Shown here: positions 1 to 10,506 of the stretch, one piece after another | Layout: each line of letters begins with the position of its first letter | How positions within the stretch are numbered: the first letter of the stretch is position 1 | DNA from: Acanthosepion pharaonis | Lineage: Eukaryota; Mollusca; Cephalopoda; Sepiida; Sepiidae | Reading direction: 5' to 3' | DNA: 64,000 nt | Assembly (NCBI GenBank): GCA_903632075.3 | Contig: CAHIKZ030000251.1 | Span: 65,001-129,000, forward strand | Made by a program: the position numbers and the translations under genes | The notes under the pieces: generated by a model | The model's input: only the letters and a program-made list of their open reading frames with translations | Told to the model about the DNA's origin: nothing | Databases searched by the model: none

Positions 1-118
1 CCGTATTAAATGCACTCAATAAAACTTAAAACAATCCCCAATCTAGAGAAACATAGTTAAACAAGCATAAACAGGTCCAATTTTTAAAATATAAACCAGT
101 TTTTCTGATAATCACTAA
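1..118. other. AT-rich flank, unassigned
   Basis: No coding or structural signal is visible. The segment runs directly into a dispersed repeat. Confidence 0.4.
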
Positions 119-212
119 TGCGTGAAACCCTGGGTCACAAACTCATATCTAGACACATGAATATGCTAATACTATTACTGATATTGAGCGCTTTCAACTA
201 AGTACTGCATGT
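119..212 (+). repeat. 3' half of palindromic hammerhead-like repeat
   Basis: The sequence from GCGTGAAACCC to AGTACTGC matches the right arm and tail of the palindrome at 63411-63580, including the shared tail GATATTGAGCGCTTT. It keeps GAAAC (124-128), a perfect short stem III (ACCC/GGGT at 127-135) and a GTC triplet. The upstream half, with the CTGANGA core, is absent. It ends at a (TA)n array, as the other copy does. I read it as a 5'-truncated copy of one family. Confidence 0.6.
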
Positions 213-215
213 TAC

Positions 216-216
<1 letters not shown>

Positions 217-265
<49 letters not shown>
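217..265. repeat. (TA)n microsatellite
   Basis: Uninterrupted TA dinucleotides separate two hammerhead-related repeats, one on each side. Confidence 0.97.
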
Positions 266-268
<3 letters not shown>

Positions 269-480
269 CATCTACAGATTGTTTTACAGCTCATCAGGCA
301 TTAGTTGAAGAATCTATCCCCAAGCCATTGGCGCACAGTTAGGTGAATTTTAGCCTATTTGTTTTTAAAGAAACACAACAGTGACCGAGAGAATTCAATT
401 CATTTAGAAGAGTCTTGCATTAGTAGCACTAGTAGTCACTGTTTAGAAATTCGCGCTTTCTCTCCAGTGAGCTCAACCGA
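266..480 (-). repeat. hammerhead SINE-like repeat, degraded copy
   Basis: Read on the minus strand it ends CTGATGAGCTGT, then a deletion, AAAACAATCTGTAGATGATC and a (TA)n array. That is the tail order of the copy at 60711-60766, but the second arm of stem II is lost. The segment at 362-415 matches 62585-62640 on the same strand (GTGACTCAGAG-like). The tRNA-like module is mostly eroded. It is a non-functional member of the family. Confidence 0.55.
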
Positions 481-496
481 ATTAAATTTTGGGCAC

Positions 497-498
<2 letters not shown>

Positions 499-542
<44 letters not shown>
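499..542. repeat. (TA)n microsatellite
   Basis: A pure TA array lies between two copies of the hammerhead SINE-like family. Confidence 0.97.
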
Positions 543-544
<2 letters not shown>

Positions 545-745
545 GCTCTCTTGAGAAAAGGGTAATTTTAAAAACAGTGGCTCATACCGCTATTAACGCA
601 TTACTCTTCAAACGAACTGAATTGAGCTCTCTGAGCCATTGATGTGTTTCGCATAGAAAACGTTAAAATTGTCTTTCCTCGATTTTGTGACGATAGCCTT
701 GGGGTAGAATCTCTGACTAATACCAAATCGGTCGGGTTTCGAGCT
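543..745 (+). repeat. hammerhead SINE-like repeat, body and tRNA-like module
   Basis: It aligns by eye with 60776-60985 (shared blocks: TTTTAAAAACAG, CATTACTCTTCAA, AAATCGGTCGGGTTT). The end resembles a pol III type 2 promoter: A-box-like TAGCCTTGGGGTAGA near 698 and B-box-like GGTCGGGTTTCGAGC near 730. The ribozyme tail and (TA)n end are missing. I infer a 3'-truncated copy. Confidence 0.55.
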
Positions 746-1258
746 TTAAGTGAAAACGTTAAATAAGCGTCGAAGAAATAAGGCAAAGTTTCCTAAATTA
801 CATTTTTTTTTTTGTTGGTGACTTTCTGACTAAATATTTGTTTCCCCAGTGAATATGAAATAATAAAGAAAGTCCGAAGGAAATTTAAAAAAATACACCG
901 TGCATTATTTCAATTAAATAAGACCAATTATTACAAGAGTAAAAAAAAAAAAAAAAACATTTCTCAAGACGACGTCAGTAGCGAACAGCCAAAAAATCCA
1001 AGCCGAAACTAGAAATCTTCTCTCCCAGTGAAACGAGAAGATTTATAATAGGTCCTCAGTTGCACCATAATCTGGCCTGAAATAAAGAACGCCATGATTA
1101 CATAATCAATTTTCTATTTTATTTCGAATTATTCCAGATAGATTTTACCATCGAATGTTTGCGTTAAAATAATTTTCACCGGCCATTGAATTCGTCATGT
1201 TTATAACGATTTACTAAGCATAATTTAGAAGTAGCAAAAAAAAAAAAGAAAGCCGAAT
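746..1258. other. AT-rich interval, unassigned
   Basis: It contains homopolymer A and T runs and a 9-bp inverted repeat (AATCTTCTC, 1012-1020 with 1034-1042). No gene is recognised. Confidence 0.4.
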
Positions 1259-1725
1259 GTATGAAACACCCAGTGAAGACCGAACTCAGCTGTATTTGAT
1301 CTACCGAGACAAGCTTGCTACCGATTAAACTACACCGAAATTCCCTAAAGACTTTTTAAACTTAGCTTGTGACACAAGACAAGATGTGTGGGGTACCCAG
1401 TGAGGATCGAACTCACTACTTAGCCGTAATTGATCTAGTGAGACAATCTTGCTAACTCTTAAACCACACCGTATTTCCCTAATCATTTTCTAAGTATAAC
1501 TTAGATTTGGTACAAGGCTGAAAGTTAGGAGCTCTTAGTGAAGTTAGCACTCAGTCGTAACCGAACTAGCTAGACGACCAGTACATCACGACGAGGTGTG
1601 CTAGTGATTTTCTAGGCGTAGCTTATATGTAGCACAAGGTTTGGAGTAACCAGTGGGGATTGAATTGACTGCTCAGTCGTAAATGGGTTAACAAGACAAA
1701 ATTGCTAACTATTACACCACGTCGA
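1259..1725 (-). repeat. four tandem tRNA-derived SINE units
   Basis: Four head-to-tail units of about 116-138 bp start near 1267, 1393, 1531 and 1647. On the minus strand unit 2 has a B box (GAGTTCGATCC, in the complement of 1402-1414) and an A-box-like TGGTTTAAGAGTTAGCA (complement of 1451-1467), spaced as in a tRNA. The other units are more diverged. Linkers share TTAGCTTGTGACACAAG-like sequence. A single copy is at 46681-46803. SINEs are usually dispersed, so a tandem run is unusual. None can be a working tRNA, because the acceptor arms do not pair. Confidence 0.65.
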
Positions 1726-2016
1726 AGTAACCAATTCGTCATTTTTATAGCTTTGCGTAGTTTTAAAATTCATTGAATCTTTATTAAAAAAAAAAAAAAG
1801 TATATATTTCTGAAGAGAATTTATGAGAACTCAAATCCAACAAATTTGGTTAAAATTTGAAATCTCCCCGCCGATACCACATTCAACGACAATAACTATC
1901 ATGTTAGGCCCTCATTTTACCGGATTATCATTTGCCGAAAAATCGGTGACTCAGTTGTTTTTATTTTATTTATTTCTCTAGATTCGATTATTTTTAGAAA
2001 AAGCGTGAGTGTTACT
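1726..2016. other. AT-rich interval
   Basis: Poly(A) tract near 1785-1799; no recognised element. Confidence 0.4.
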
Positions 2017-2290
2017 AACCCTTGAACACTAACCATCCATTAAAGTTACCCCACTACTAACCATGGGTATATCATACCCGATTTCGAAAATATCAAAAAA
2101 AAATATTAAATATAAATCCTTATTTGAAATATTTTACATACAGGCACTTCAAACTTTGTACTTTGAGTTAACATTAATAGGAACTGAAAAACATTATTTA
2201 GGTAAGAAAATTAGGTACTGAAAATTGTAATTAAAAACAGGAAAATTTGCGCTGGGTATATTGTACCTATGGTTAGTTTTCTAGGGTTAA
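2017..2290. mobile_element. MITE with ~22-bp terminal inverted repeats
   Basis: The left end AACCCTTGAACACTAACCAT (2017-2036) is matched, inverted, by ATGGTTAGTTTTCTAGGGTT (2269-2288). Subterminal blocks GGGTATAT (2064) and GGGTATATTGTACC (2255) are also in inverted order. No coding capacity. The superfamily is uncertain; the end is compatible with a TTAA/piggyBac-like class. Confidence 0.5.
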
Positions 2291-3352
2291 AAAATGAAGT
2301 TTTTCGAGAAATATATGATTCAAATAAAATACGATAGATTTTTCGATATGGCACATTTTTTTTTTTTTAGGAATTTTTGCTATTTTCCATAATTAGAAAT
2401 AAATTTGAAGTCTCAGAAAAAAAAATACCGTATTTTAAACCTTAGATTTCTCCAAAAACTTCGACATTTTTTAGTAATTTCACGCTTTTAGTTAAACTAA
2501 AAATAGCCGAGTATAAAAAGAAACAAAAAAATCCACCAATAAAGGTTAATTTTATAACCTTTTATTTTAATTCAATGATGAATCTTTTAATTTTTTTTTT
2601 ATTTATTCGCTAACGACCCAAGTGACTTTATTATACAACCGAACCGAACAAAATTTTCTTGTAACTGGTTTTTAAAATTAGTTTAACATTCATTATTTTT
2701 TTTTACTCTCTTAATGACGATTGAATTAAACAGCAATGGAATATTCGTAAGAATGCAAGAATTAAAATCATCTGAAAGCAATTAATGGGCAGCGCAGATT
2801 AGAATTAAAAAGGGACATGGAACTGAAAATAACTAAAATAATTCAAGACAGTCTTAATTTTATTTTTTTATTTAAAGTTGTATCAATTTAGTCTATTCAC
2901 CAATCAATTAATTAATCCGAACTTTAATAATAATAATAATAATAATAATAACTGAAGAGAAAGTTTGAAAAAAAGAACATTTTTTGCCTCTGCTAGAACC
3001 GATGGCAGTTTGTATAGAATAGGGTCATTTTAATTTAATGTTCAGCAATGAAAACTCAAAATAATAGAAAGAAATTATTAATCAAATGTCATTTTTGAAC
3101 ACTGGAGATGTTCGTTTTAAATTGAGTAATCAATACAATCAAATCTCGTCTGGTACTCGAGGTTTCAAACGAGATTCTTTCATTTAAATCATTTTTTCTT
3201 TTGCTCAAGAGAGAATTTTAAATGTTACTATCAAGCGTCAATTAGACAGAAAAAAGTAACAGAGAAGAATACAAAAAGTAAGAGTTATAAAACACTGTAT
3301 ACACTTGACCCAGAACTATTTCCAATCGTGGTGAAACTGTTCAATCGATGCC
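2291..3352. other. AT-rich interval with short (TAA)n
   Basis: Mostly A/T homopolymer-rich sequence. A short (TAA)n array lies at 2927-2951. No gene or known transposon is recognised. Confidence 0.4.
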
Positions 3353-3660
3353 TTAACCTTTTCAGCCCTGACCACCGATTTACCGGTGGCAGAGGAAAAT
3401 GTAATACCCAGCCACCGGTTGAACGGTGGGTAAACATTTGTAACTATTTTTATATCTACCGTGAAACATTACATACCAATTATTTGCGAATTCAGTTTGA
3501 TTTCTTAACCCTTTGAGGTTTGACCACCGTTTTACCGGAGGTAGTGAAAAATGACGTCATGCCCAGCCACCGCATGAACGATGGGTAAACACTTGTAACC
3601 ATTTTTATATCTACCGTGAAACATTACATAACAATTATTTGCGAATTCAGTTTGATTTAA
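3353..3660. mobile_element. two tandem TTAA-bounded MITE copies
   Basis: TTAA occurs at 3353, 3505 and 3657, exactly 152 bp apart each time, and the two 152-bp units are near-identical. Each begins TTAACC(C/T)TTT, contains GACCACCG and a CCGGT-rich block, and ends GCGAATTCAGTTTGATT. TTAA boundaries are typical of piggyBac-type transposition. Sharing one TTAA between adjacent copies suggests insertion at the edge of an existing copy, or unequal exchange. Confidence 0.6.
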
Positions 3661-3884
3661 AATTTAAATGCAACGTCAATCACCATATTCTGTCATCTTG
3701 AATCCAATTCATCTTTTGTCCCTTTCACAATCCTCCCTATACTCAGTATTTTCTCGCACTTCCCGCCTGTGGTACCCCTTTCGTTTACTTGCTTCCCTGA
3801 TAACTGAAATCGTCCAAAATTTAAATGCAACGTCAATCACCATATTCTGTCATCTTGAATCCAATTCATCTTTTGTACTTTTCA
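3661..3884 (+). pseudogene. LINE reverse-transcriptase C-terminal fragment
   Basis: Translation gives FSRTSRLWYPFRLLAS then NLNATSITIFCHLES, the degraded tail of a jockey/CR1-like LINE whose usual form is SRTSRLWNSLPS followed by LQKFKCNVNRYLLS. A 59-bp block at 3660-3719 is repeated at 3819-3877. Too short to function. Confidence 0.55.
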
Positions 3885-4028
3885 CAAATGACGTAATGGC
3901 CAGCCACCGGTTGAACAGTGGCAGAGAAAAATGACTTAAACATTTGTAACTATTTTTATATCTATCGTGAAACATTACATCCCAATTATTTGCGAATTTT
4001 GACTCAGGAGCTCAGACAGAAGGGTTAA
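3885..4028. mobile_element. third TTAA MITE copy, partial
   Basis: It repeats the CAGCCACCGG and AACATTTGTAACTATTTTTATATCTA blocks of 3353-3660 in part and ends at TTAA (4025-4028). The left end is replaced by LINE sequence. Confidence 0.5.
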
Positions 4029-4109
4029 AATTGCTGGGGGACGCAGAGTTCAAAGGCTTAAGAAGAAATGTCTCCCATGCCCATAGAAAGTGTCTCGTGT
4101 GTGGCCCGT

Positions 4110-5055
4110 GTAGCTGAGACATCTTCCCTGTCATAATATCGCTCTATCAGTATCCTTAGCGTCATTAGTAAAATTTTGAAGCTATCATATACAAGGAAAT
4201 CGTTGAACAACTTAACAAAATAAACTTTTGGGTGACAAACTGTATAGGTTTTTCAATATTCAGGTCCACTGCTGATGTCTTAACTATTATTATATATAGA
4301 ATCAGGGAAGCGCTTGATAATAAATCGTCTTCAGAGGGATCGCTCTAGATATCTCGAAGGCCTTTGATTAGGTGTAGCCCTAGGGATTGCAGAGACGAAA
4401 CAGAACGCAACAATTTCCTTACCACCAATCAGGCGCCAATCTCGTGGAGTGGCCATAACCTCGACTTGCCTACGGGGTTTAAAGCTCACTCCCGACCTGA
4501 AATAAAACGTGTATATTCATGCCATTAAAAATTATGTTGGAAAGATGGCCTGTTCATTGTATCATTACAGAAAATTCCTAACTCCTGTTACCATGCTTTA
4601 TTTTCACAAGAATCAGATCGGATTAAGAATGGAATATTGCTGCCATACCTAGGCAGGTGCTGTCTGATCCTTACTGAGATACAGAATTCAAAACTCCTAC
4701 ACGGTCTTGTAGGTGATAAATTACTCTCCACCCTGTAACTCTTATCCTACAGAAGAAACGCTACCAGATTTCCACTACTACATCGTTATTATTAGGTGGG
4801 GGGGGGGCTCGGACGAGTTACACGCCTTAGTTCCCCGATGTCAGACTTTTATATCTAGAACCCGCCATGCCAGGTCCACAGTGGGAAAAAAAAACCATCC
4901 CCATACTTCGCGTGTTCCTTTGATAGTAAGTTCAATTTAGACAGCTTCTTCCCTAGAGAAAAAAACTCCCCAGGGAATGCTTCCCTGAAAATTACAATTA
5001 ATGTCTCTTTATGAGTTGGGTCAAAAATATCTAGCCTATTCGTACTCATAATACT
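4110..5055 (+). pseudogene. decayed LINE reverse transcriptase (jockey/CR1-like)
   Basis: Several frames together give successive RT landmarks: YISILSVISKILK (about 4147), RSTADVLT (4263), a degraded ALDISKAFD block (about 4345), KFLTPVTMLYFHK then QIGLRMEYCCH (about 4570-4650), LLSTL and SYRRN (4720-4760), ARSTVGKK (4870), and a terminal block like SFFPR..LPRECFPENYN (about 4935-5005). The order and spacing match the palm-to-C-terminus part of a LINE pol. Many frameshifts and stops show it is dead. The same family recurs at 40015-40523 and 44957-45494. The exact clade was not resolved. Confidence 0.75.
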
Positions 5056-5483
5056 GTCACTTTCCCCTTTCTGATACCTTACGATCTCACTTGGTAACTC
5101 ATCATGAGTGGTCCTTGGAATTGTAGTGGGTGAACTATTAGTAAAAAAAAAAGATTGTGAATTAACTGTAGCTTATATAAATAACATCATCATATTAATT
5201 AAATTTAGCAGAGATAATAATAACATTGTCAAGTAGTTGAGAGAGAAAAATCAATAGGAGATTTAATAGAATAATGGCAGAGAAAACTGACGTAATGGTT
5301 TATGACGTAATGATTTATGACGTAATGGTTTATGACGTAATGATTTATGACGTAATAGAGTTAATAGAATTAGACAGCGGGAAACAAAAACAAAAAGAGG
5401 ACAACAATAACCGTTGAATGAAAAACAAGAGAAAAAATATGGGATTTGACAGAAGTCGACAGGAGACACGAAAGAGGACAACT
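5056..5483. other. purine-rich interval with a 15-bp minisatellite
   Basis: About five copies of GACGTAATGGTTTAT lie at 5289-5357. The flank at 5360-5480 resembles the purine-rich repeat at 7380-7520 (GTAGACAGCGG, ATATGGGATTTGA). Confidence 0.6.
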
Positions 5484-5519
5484 GACTGAGCAAATTTTAA
5501 GGGGTGCAGCCATACTCAC

Positions 5520-5568
<49 letters not shown>

Positions 5569-5578
5569 AGTCTGTTCA

Positions 5579-5624
<46 letters not shown>

Positions 5625-5634
5625 AGTCGATTCA

Positions 5635-5672
<38 letters not shown>

Positions 5673-5694
5673 CCTCTGTTCATCTCTCCCATAT

Positions 5695-5748
<54 letters not shown>
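5484..5748. repeat. SINE tail followed by (TCTA)n and (TA)n
   Basis: The stub GACTGAGCAAATTTTAAGG then GGTGCAGCCATACTCA is the inverted end of the SINE seen at 12300-12550. It is followed by interrupted (TCTA)n at 5518-5671 and (TA)n at 5703-5748. Confidence 0.8.
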
Positions 5749-5751
<3 letters not shown>

Positions 5752-5779
5752 GAAATGGACAAAGTCAAACAATTATTTT

Positions 5780-5909
5780 AAGACATTTTTTTGTTTTTAC
5801 GTTCTTTTTATACATACAGATATTTAAGTAAATACTGTTTATTATAAACAGAGCATTTACTTAAATATTTGTATGTATGAAAAAAAAGGTATAAACATAA
5901 AAATGTCTT
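5780..5909. repeat. 130-bp imperfect palindrome between microsatellites
   Basis: The arms run from AAGACATTTTT (5780) to TGTCTT (5909). The centre is CTGTTT-ATTAT-AAACAG (5835-5851), flanked by a well-matched block around TATTTAAGTAAAT and its complement. (TA)n lies on the left and (CA)n(TA)n on the right. No hammerhead core is visible. Related half-arms occur at 23275-23305 and 24060-24110. Confidence 0.75.
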
Positions 5910-5910
5910 A

Positions 5911-5913
<3 letters not shown>

Positions 5914-5997
<84 letters not shown>

Positions 5998-6052
5998 GAT
6001 ACAGGGGATGAAAGAAAAGATCAAGATCCAGATCCAGATCCAGATCCAGAAC
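5914..6052. repeat. (CA)n(TA)n array and short hexamer repeat
   Basis: (CA)n spans 5914-5953 and (TA)n 5953-5993. A short AGATCC hexamer run lies at 6019-6050. Confidence 0.95.
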
Positions 6053-6069
6053 TTTCTCACTCCTTATAG

Positions 6070-6490
6070 TAATCCCTCCCTGACTGAGCATGTTTTCAGG
6101 GGTGGAGCCATACTCAACACGCTAATTGCTAATGGACTAGAATCCAGCGACAGAAACCATCTCCCGGGCAAACCGAGGGCTAGGTGCTACCAACATGGTT
6201 TCCTGCCCCGGCTTCTATGGCTGTGGCAGGTGGATGATATTACTCCATCTCGCGTTCAGCAGACGCAATAGTTTATCAACAAGTACCTTCGTAAGTGACA
6301 CAGTGAGACGCTATACTAATGCCGCAAACCTGCGACTTCCCATCACGTCATTGGTTGAGGAGTTTAAGGTCGGGAAATTACGCCTTCTTATAATGATGAG
6401 GGACACAGGCGATGAGTTCGTCCGCAGGTTACAGCCAGATATCAAAACTGGCAACAATCTTTTCATTTGCCCCCATTTCTTTAAATAATG
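6070..6490 (+). pseudogene. LINE fragment, copy a (family of 13803-14945)
   Basis: A SINE-tail stub (6079-6115) is followed by protein-level pieces ESSDRNHLPGKPRARCYQHG, FLPRLLWLW and LRLPITSLVEEFKVGKLRL. These match the longer copy at 14053-14450 and the segment of LINE pol between reverse transcriptase and the C-terminal zinc knuckle. Frameshifts split the segment. Confidence 0.65.
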
Positions 6491-7040
6491 ACCAGCATTC
6501 ATAATTATGCTTAACATTTCAATAGTTTTAGAGATTTTTACAGATTAAGCAGGAGAAAAGAAAAGATTAAAGAAAAGTAGGAGCTTATCATTACAGAGAG
6601 GTTCTGTTAGAGAGATTCACTTTTTCATTAGGGGTGACATGATCCTTACAATGAAAGAGAAGCCAGTGAAGTTCCACAGACGGCAGTAGAAAATTCCACT
6701 GATTGATTGACACCGCGGTAAAGAGGTTCTGAAAGTGGCACTTCATGGACTTGAATCCAGCGACAGAAACCATCTCCTGGTCAAACCAAAAAGTGCTACC
6801 AACATGGTTTGCTGCCCGGCTTCTATGGTTGCGGCAGTTGTATGATATTACAGCAGACGCAGCTGTGTATCATACATAAATACCTGCGCAAGTGGCACAG
6901 TGGGACGCTATACTAATGCCGAAAACCTGCAACTTCCAATCACGTCATTGGTTGAGGAGTTTAAGGTCGGGAAGGTACGCCTTCATATAATGATCTTGGT
7001 CTCAGCCGATGTGTTCGTCCGCTGGTTACAGCAATTAAAG
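6481..7040 (+). pseudogene. LINE fragment, copy b
   Basis: Near-colinear with 13803-14360 at the nucleotide level (AATAATGACCAG, GACATGATCCTTACAATGAA, TCCAGCGACAGAAACCATCT). The start, at TTTAAATAATGACC, overlaps the end of copy a by about 10 bp. It has small deletions relative to 13803-14360. Confidence 0.65.
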
Positions 7041-7616
7041 AAGAGTAGATGCCAGGGTTGTTGAGAGAGAACGATATGAGATTCAATAGAAGTAAAGAGT
7101 AGCAAAAGAAAAGGGACAATAGTAATGGTCGATTGAGTCGCAAATGAAAGTATGGCATTTGATAGAAGACGCCGGGAGACACCAGAGAGAACAATATCAG
7201 TTATAGAAAAAAAGGAGGTAACGTACTTGTTGACAGAGAAAGACATTAGCGGATTCATTAGAAAGAGAAAGAGGGACACGAAAGTCAATAGTAATATTTG
7301 AAGGAGACACGACTGTTAGATATTAATACATTCAAATGAAGGAGACAGCAGGCACGAAAGTGGACAACAACACTTATAGAATTAGAATAGATTCTGGTGT
7401 TACTGAGAGAGAAAAACATGAGATTCAAGAGAAGTAGACAGCGGAAACTGAAGAAGGATAACAGTACTCGTTGAATAAGACGCAAGTGAAAAATATGGGA
7501 TTTGATAAAAGGCAATGGGAGACAAAAGCGGACAAAAGTAAATATAGATTGAAATAAAAAGAAGAGAATATTAAATCTCAAAAGAAACGACAGTGAAAAA
7601 TATTAAGGAATACAAC
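7041..7616. repeat. degenerate purine-rich tandem repeat
   Basis: Blocks such as GAGAGAGAAAAACATGAGATT, ATATGGGATTTGATA and GGGAGACA recur two to three times with a period of roughly 200 bp, and once more at 5230-5470. Strong A+G strand bias. No protein is recognised; reading frames on the minus strand are compositional. Confidence 0.5.
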
Positions 7617-8125
7617 AGAGGGGGACAGAGGACACGAAATATAACATTAATTATACAGGGTGACCCAAAAACCGGGAACTTTTTAACAATCCAATAAAAG
7701 TAAGAGTGATGGAATAAAAATATTTTATTCATAGTAATTGAAACTTAAAAATATGCCATTTAAGAAAAAATGATGGAATTTTCATTTTTTTTTAAAATGG
7801 CGTCCTCCTGTACAATGCATTCTTGAAATCTGCTGTTGAGATTCCTCATTGACTGTTGCACCATCTCGGCTGGGATACTGTGAAATTTATCTTGAATTCT
7901 AAATGGCGAAATGTTTACTTGCTCAAGGTCACTGTCTGGCAGTGTTGCCACTTGCTCATGTCTGGCAATACGCACTTCAAAAATTCCCATTTTTTGGGGT
8001 TTTCCTGTAGAAAGACAGAGGAGACGAAATATAACATTAATTATAGAAAGACAGATGACACGAAATATAACATCAATTATAGAAAGACAGAGGACATGAA
8101 ATATAACATTAATTATAGAAAGAGA
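7617..8125. repeat. ~37-bp minisatellite split by a mariner MITE
   Basis: Units GAAAGACAGAGGACACGAAA + TATAACATTAATTATA occur at about 7626-7655 and, after the MITE, at 8010-8120 (three more, slightly diverged). The insertion lies exactly at the TA that ends one unit. Confidence 0.8.
7656..8007 (-). mobile_element. mariner-type MITE with transposase remnant
   Basis: The terminus CAGGGTGACCCAAAAACCGG (7656) is answered by an inverted end TTTTTTGGGGTTTTCCTG (8007), with TA on each side (7654-7655, 8008-8009). The minus strand encodes the end of a mariner-like protein, RHEQVATLPDSDLEQVNISP followed by FRIQDKFHSIPAEM, with no catalytic triad. A 366-bp relative is at 49605-49970. Both look like internally deleted, non-autonomous derivatives. 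Confidence 0.8.
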
Positions 8126-9599
8126 GGAAATGTTGGAATTTATCGAGAGACACTTTTTTAAAGCAATTCACCCCAAGCAAGACGGGAGTGCCACTAGCAC
8201 GCAAGGGGTTACAGAGGATTGAGAACAAGAGTAAATAGGCCTGTTTGTGGAAAGGATACAGAGAAGGACGGGGAACAAGATCAAGGTATCAGATGCCGAT
8301 GGACATTACATTGAATATTTGAAGATTATAGTTATCGGGGAAGCAAGCAAGAGGAAGGGAGTTCCATAGACGGGAGTCGCGAGAGAAGAAGCTGTTTGAG
8401 TAGAAGAGACGGTTACATGTAACCATTTCGATAGTGAAAGGGTAAGACCGAGATTTTAACCTAAATAGCTCGCTTAAAATGATTCAGTCAGAGAACCAGC
8501 GAAAGTAGCTCAATGAAACCATCGAAAATACCAACAAGGCACAGACGGAAACGGAAATGGGTAAGAGTCATTTTTCAAGGCGGTCTTAGTGTCAGGCATT
8601 AAAGAATACAATAGAAGTCGAATGGTACCAAAGTGGGCGTCAGTAATATTAGAAGGATGGCCATTATTGAAATTGTTGCGAGACGTTATACATTAAAGGA
8701 ATCAGTACAATGAGACAGTTGAGGACGAAGCTTTTTCTTCTGTTTCTTAAGGATGTGCATGATCGAGTGGTGAGATTGTGTTTTATGCTTGATGCAGGAC
8801 GTGTGTGTGTGATGTGGTGGCTCGATATACACTGGCCAATAGAGAAAGAGATGGTTTCAAAGATTTCCTTCAGATGCTGAGGCTCTTGAAACTGTGGCAC
8901 CATTTAACGAGGCAGAAAAAAGAAAAGAAAGAAAAGAAGGAAAAACCCAACCCGGTGATGATAAGCAGAACACACACACGGCTAAGAGACAATGGATAAA
9001 GGGATATTTTGATAAGTAACAAATGGCGAAAGAGTGTCATTACAATGACAGGGAAATTCTGAGTGGATAAAGGAATCGGGTAACGGCTGTGTTATCTAGG
9101 ATACATAAACAAACTGCTGGCCGACTGGCCAAAGAAAAATTCAAATGAAAATGTTATTTCGATAAGTGACGAAAAACACAGGTGAGAAAAAGGGCTTTGG
9201 GTAGATATGAAAAATTAATTGTATCAAAGCCACACACGATTGTCCACTGACCGACTTCTTTCGACGGAACATCTTTATGCCTGCGATAATAAAATTATGT
9301 TATCAAGAAATGTTCGCCAAAGAATGAATGGGAACTTAAAAATGTTTCTTTTTGGGGCGACGTTTGGCCGTGTTAAGAAGGTCATCCATTCTGATAATTA
9401 GCGATAAAATAATTGACGAAGACCAGGTGTAGAACAAGAGTTATGACCGCCATTGTTCATATTGTCCCGTTTTTCGGCTAGAGATAACTGCGATTAAGAG
9501 GAAGAAAAGGAAAAGAGAAGATAATACTTTTTTTAGTTAAGCAAGATATTTTTTTTCTGAAACAAAGCCGCGGATTCGTCCACGCCCGATTAAGACATC
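8126..9599. other. purine-rich interval, unassigned
   Basis: About 1.5 kb without a recognised gene. GGGAGTTCCATAGACGGGAG (8357) weakly resembles a block upstream of the LINE copies (6672, 14000), so part may be the leader of that element. Short GA-rich runs lie at 8910-8945. Confidence 0.35.
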
Positions 9600-10506
9600 A
9601 TTGGTCGAGTGGTGATCACGTGACGCACGAAGGAGGCTGTCGCCACCCATCCAGAGTATAGGTATGAGAAGCTGCTACGAAGAAGTAGGGAGGGCAATTC
9701 ACGCCCTCTGAAGTATGGTGAGAAGGTGGGAGTAAGGAAAGGCTCCCAAAAATGGAAAAAAAGTGGAAATTCCTAACCAGAAATAAAAGAGGTGGATACA
9801 TATTTGGAATTATCGAGGAACCCCCGACGCCGACAGACCCACCCCGGTTTTGGTCGGCGTCCATATAAGCGAAGCCACAACGAGCAGAAATCAGTTCCTG
9901 TTTGAGTTTGAGTTGAGTCTTAGTTCGAGTTGGAGTTGCAGCGAAGAGTCAGTCTCCAGTTGAAGCCGCCTCGCAGATAGCTGACCAAGATTCACGCAAA
10001 TTCCGGACTCCTCTTCAACCCAAGAACGATTATTTTGAAGAGCGACTTAGATTCAGACCACCAAAATAAGTTTTTTTCGACTTTCATTCGAAGACACACC
10101 GAAGAACCAATTTCTTAGAGAGCAAACAACTTGAAGCGTTAAAACTCGCCTAACGGAAAACGACGTGTTACAATCCATAGAACGGGTCGGGAGATAGATG
10201 CAGTCCTATGTATCGAACAACTAGACATAAAGTTTGTTACCTTTTTCTTTGATACCTTGAACTTTTGAGTTTTCATTTTCTTTTCTTTTATGCATATTTG
10301 TGTGGTGTCACCCCCGTTGAACTCGATTTGCATTACGGCCCCCAACCACTGTTTGATCTAGTCTGCCTAAGATCAATTCACAACGTGAGTAGGCAGACTG
10401 GGGATCAATGCAGTTACCTTGGTAACCAGGCGTTGGAAGTGAGTTGGGAACGACGAGGCTGATATCAAACCTAACCAGATTCCCACCCGAATCACCAAAA
10501 GGTTAG
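9600..10506 (+). mobile_element. candidate LTR and leader region
   Basis: Features that fit an LTR are a TATAAG box (9864-9869) in a GC-richer stretch, followed by transcribed-looking sequence, ending in AACGTCACA just before primer-binding-site-like TTGGGTGCCGTGACC (10517). The left LTR edge, a second LTR and gag/pol were not found. Family (gypsy or BEL) is not determined. This is an inference from layout alone. Confidence 0.35.

Noticed and set aside
1393..1470. tRNA gene
   Set aside because: A- and B-box-like words are present, but acceptor and anticodon arms do not pair, and three more diverged copies lie in tandem.
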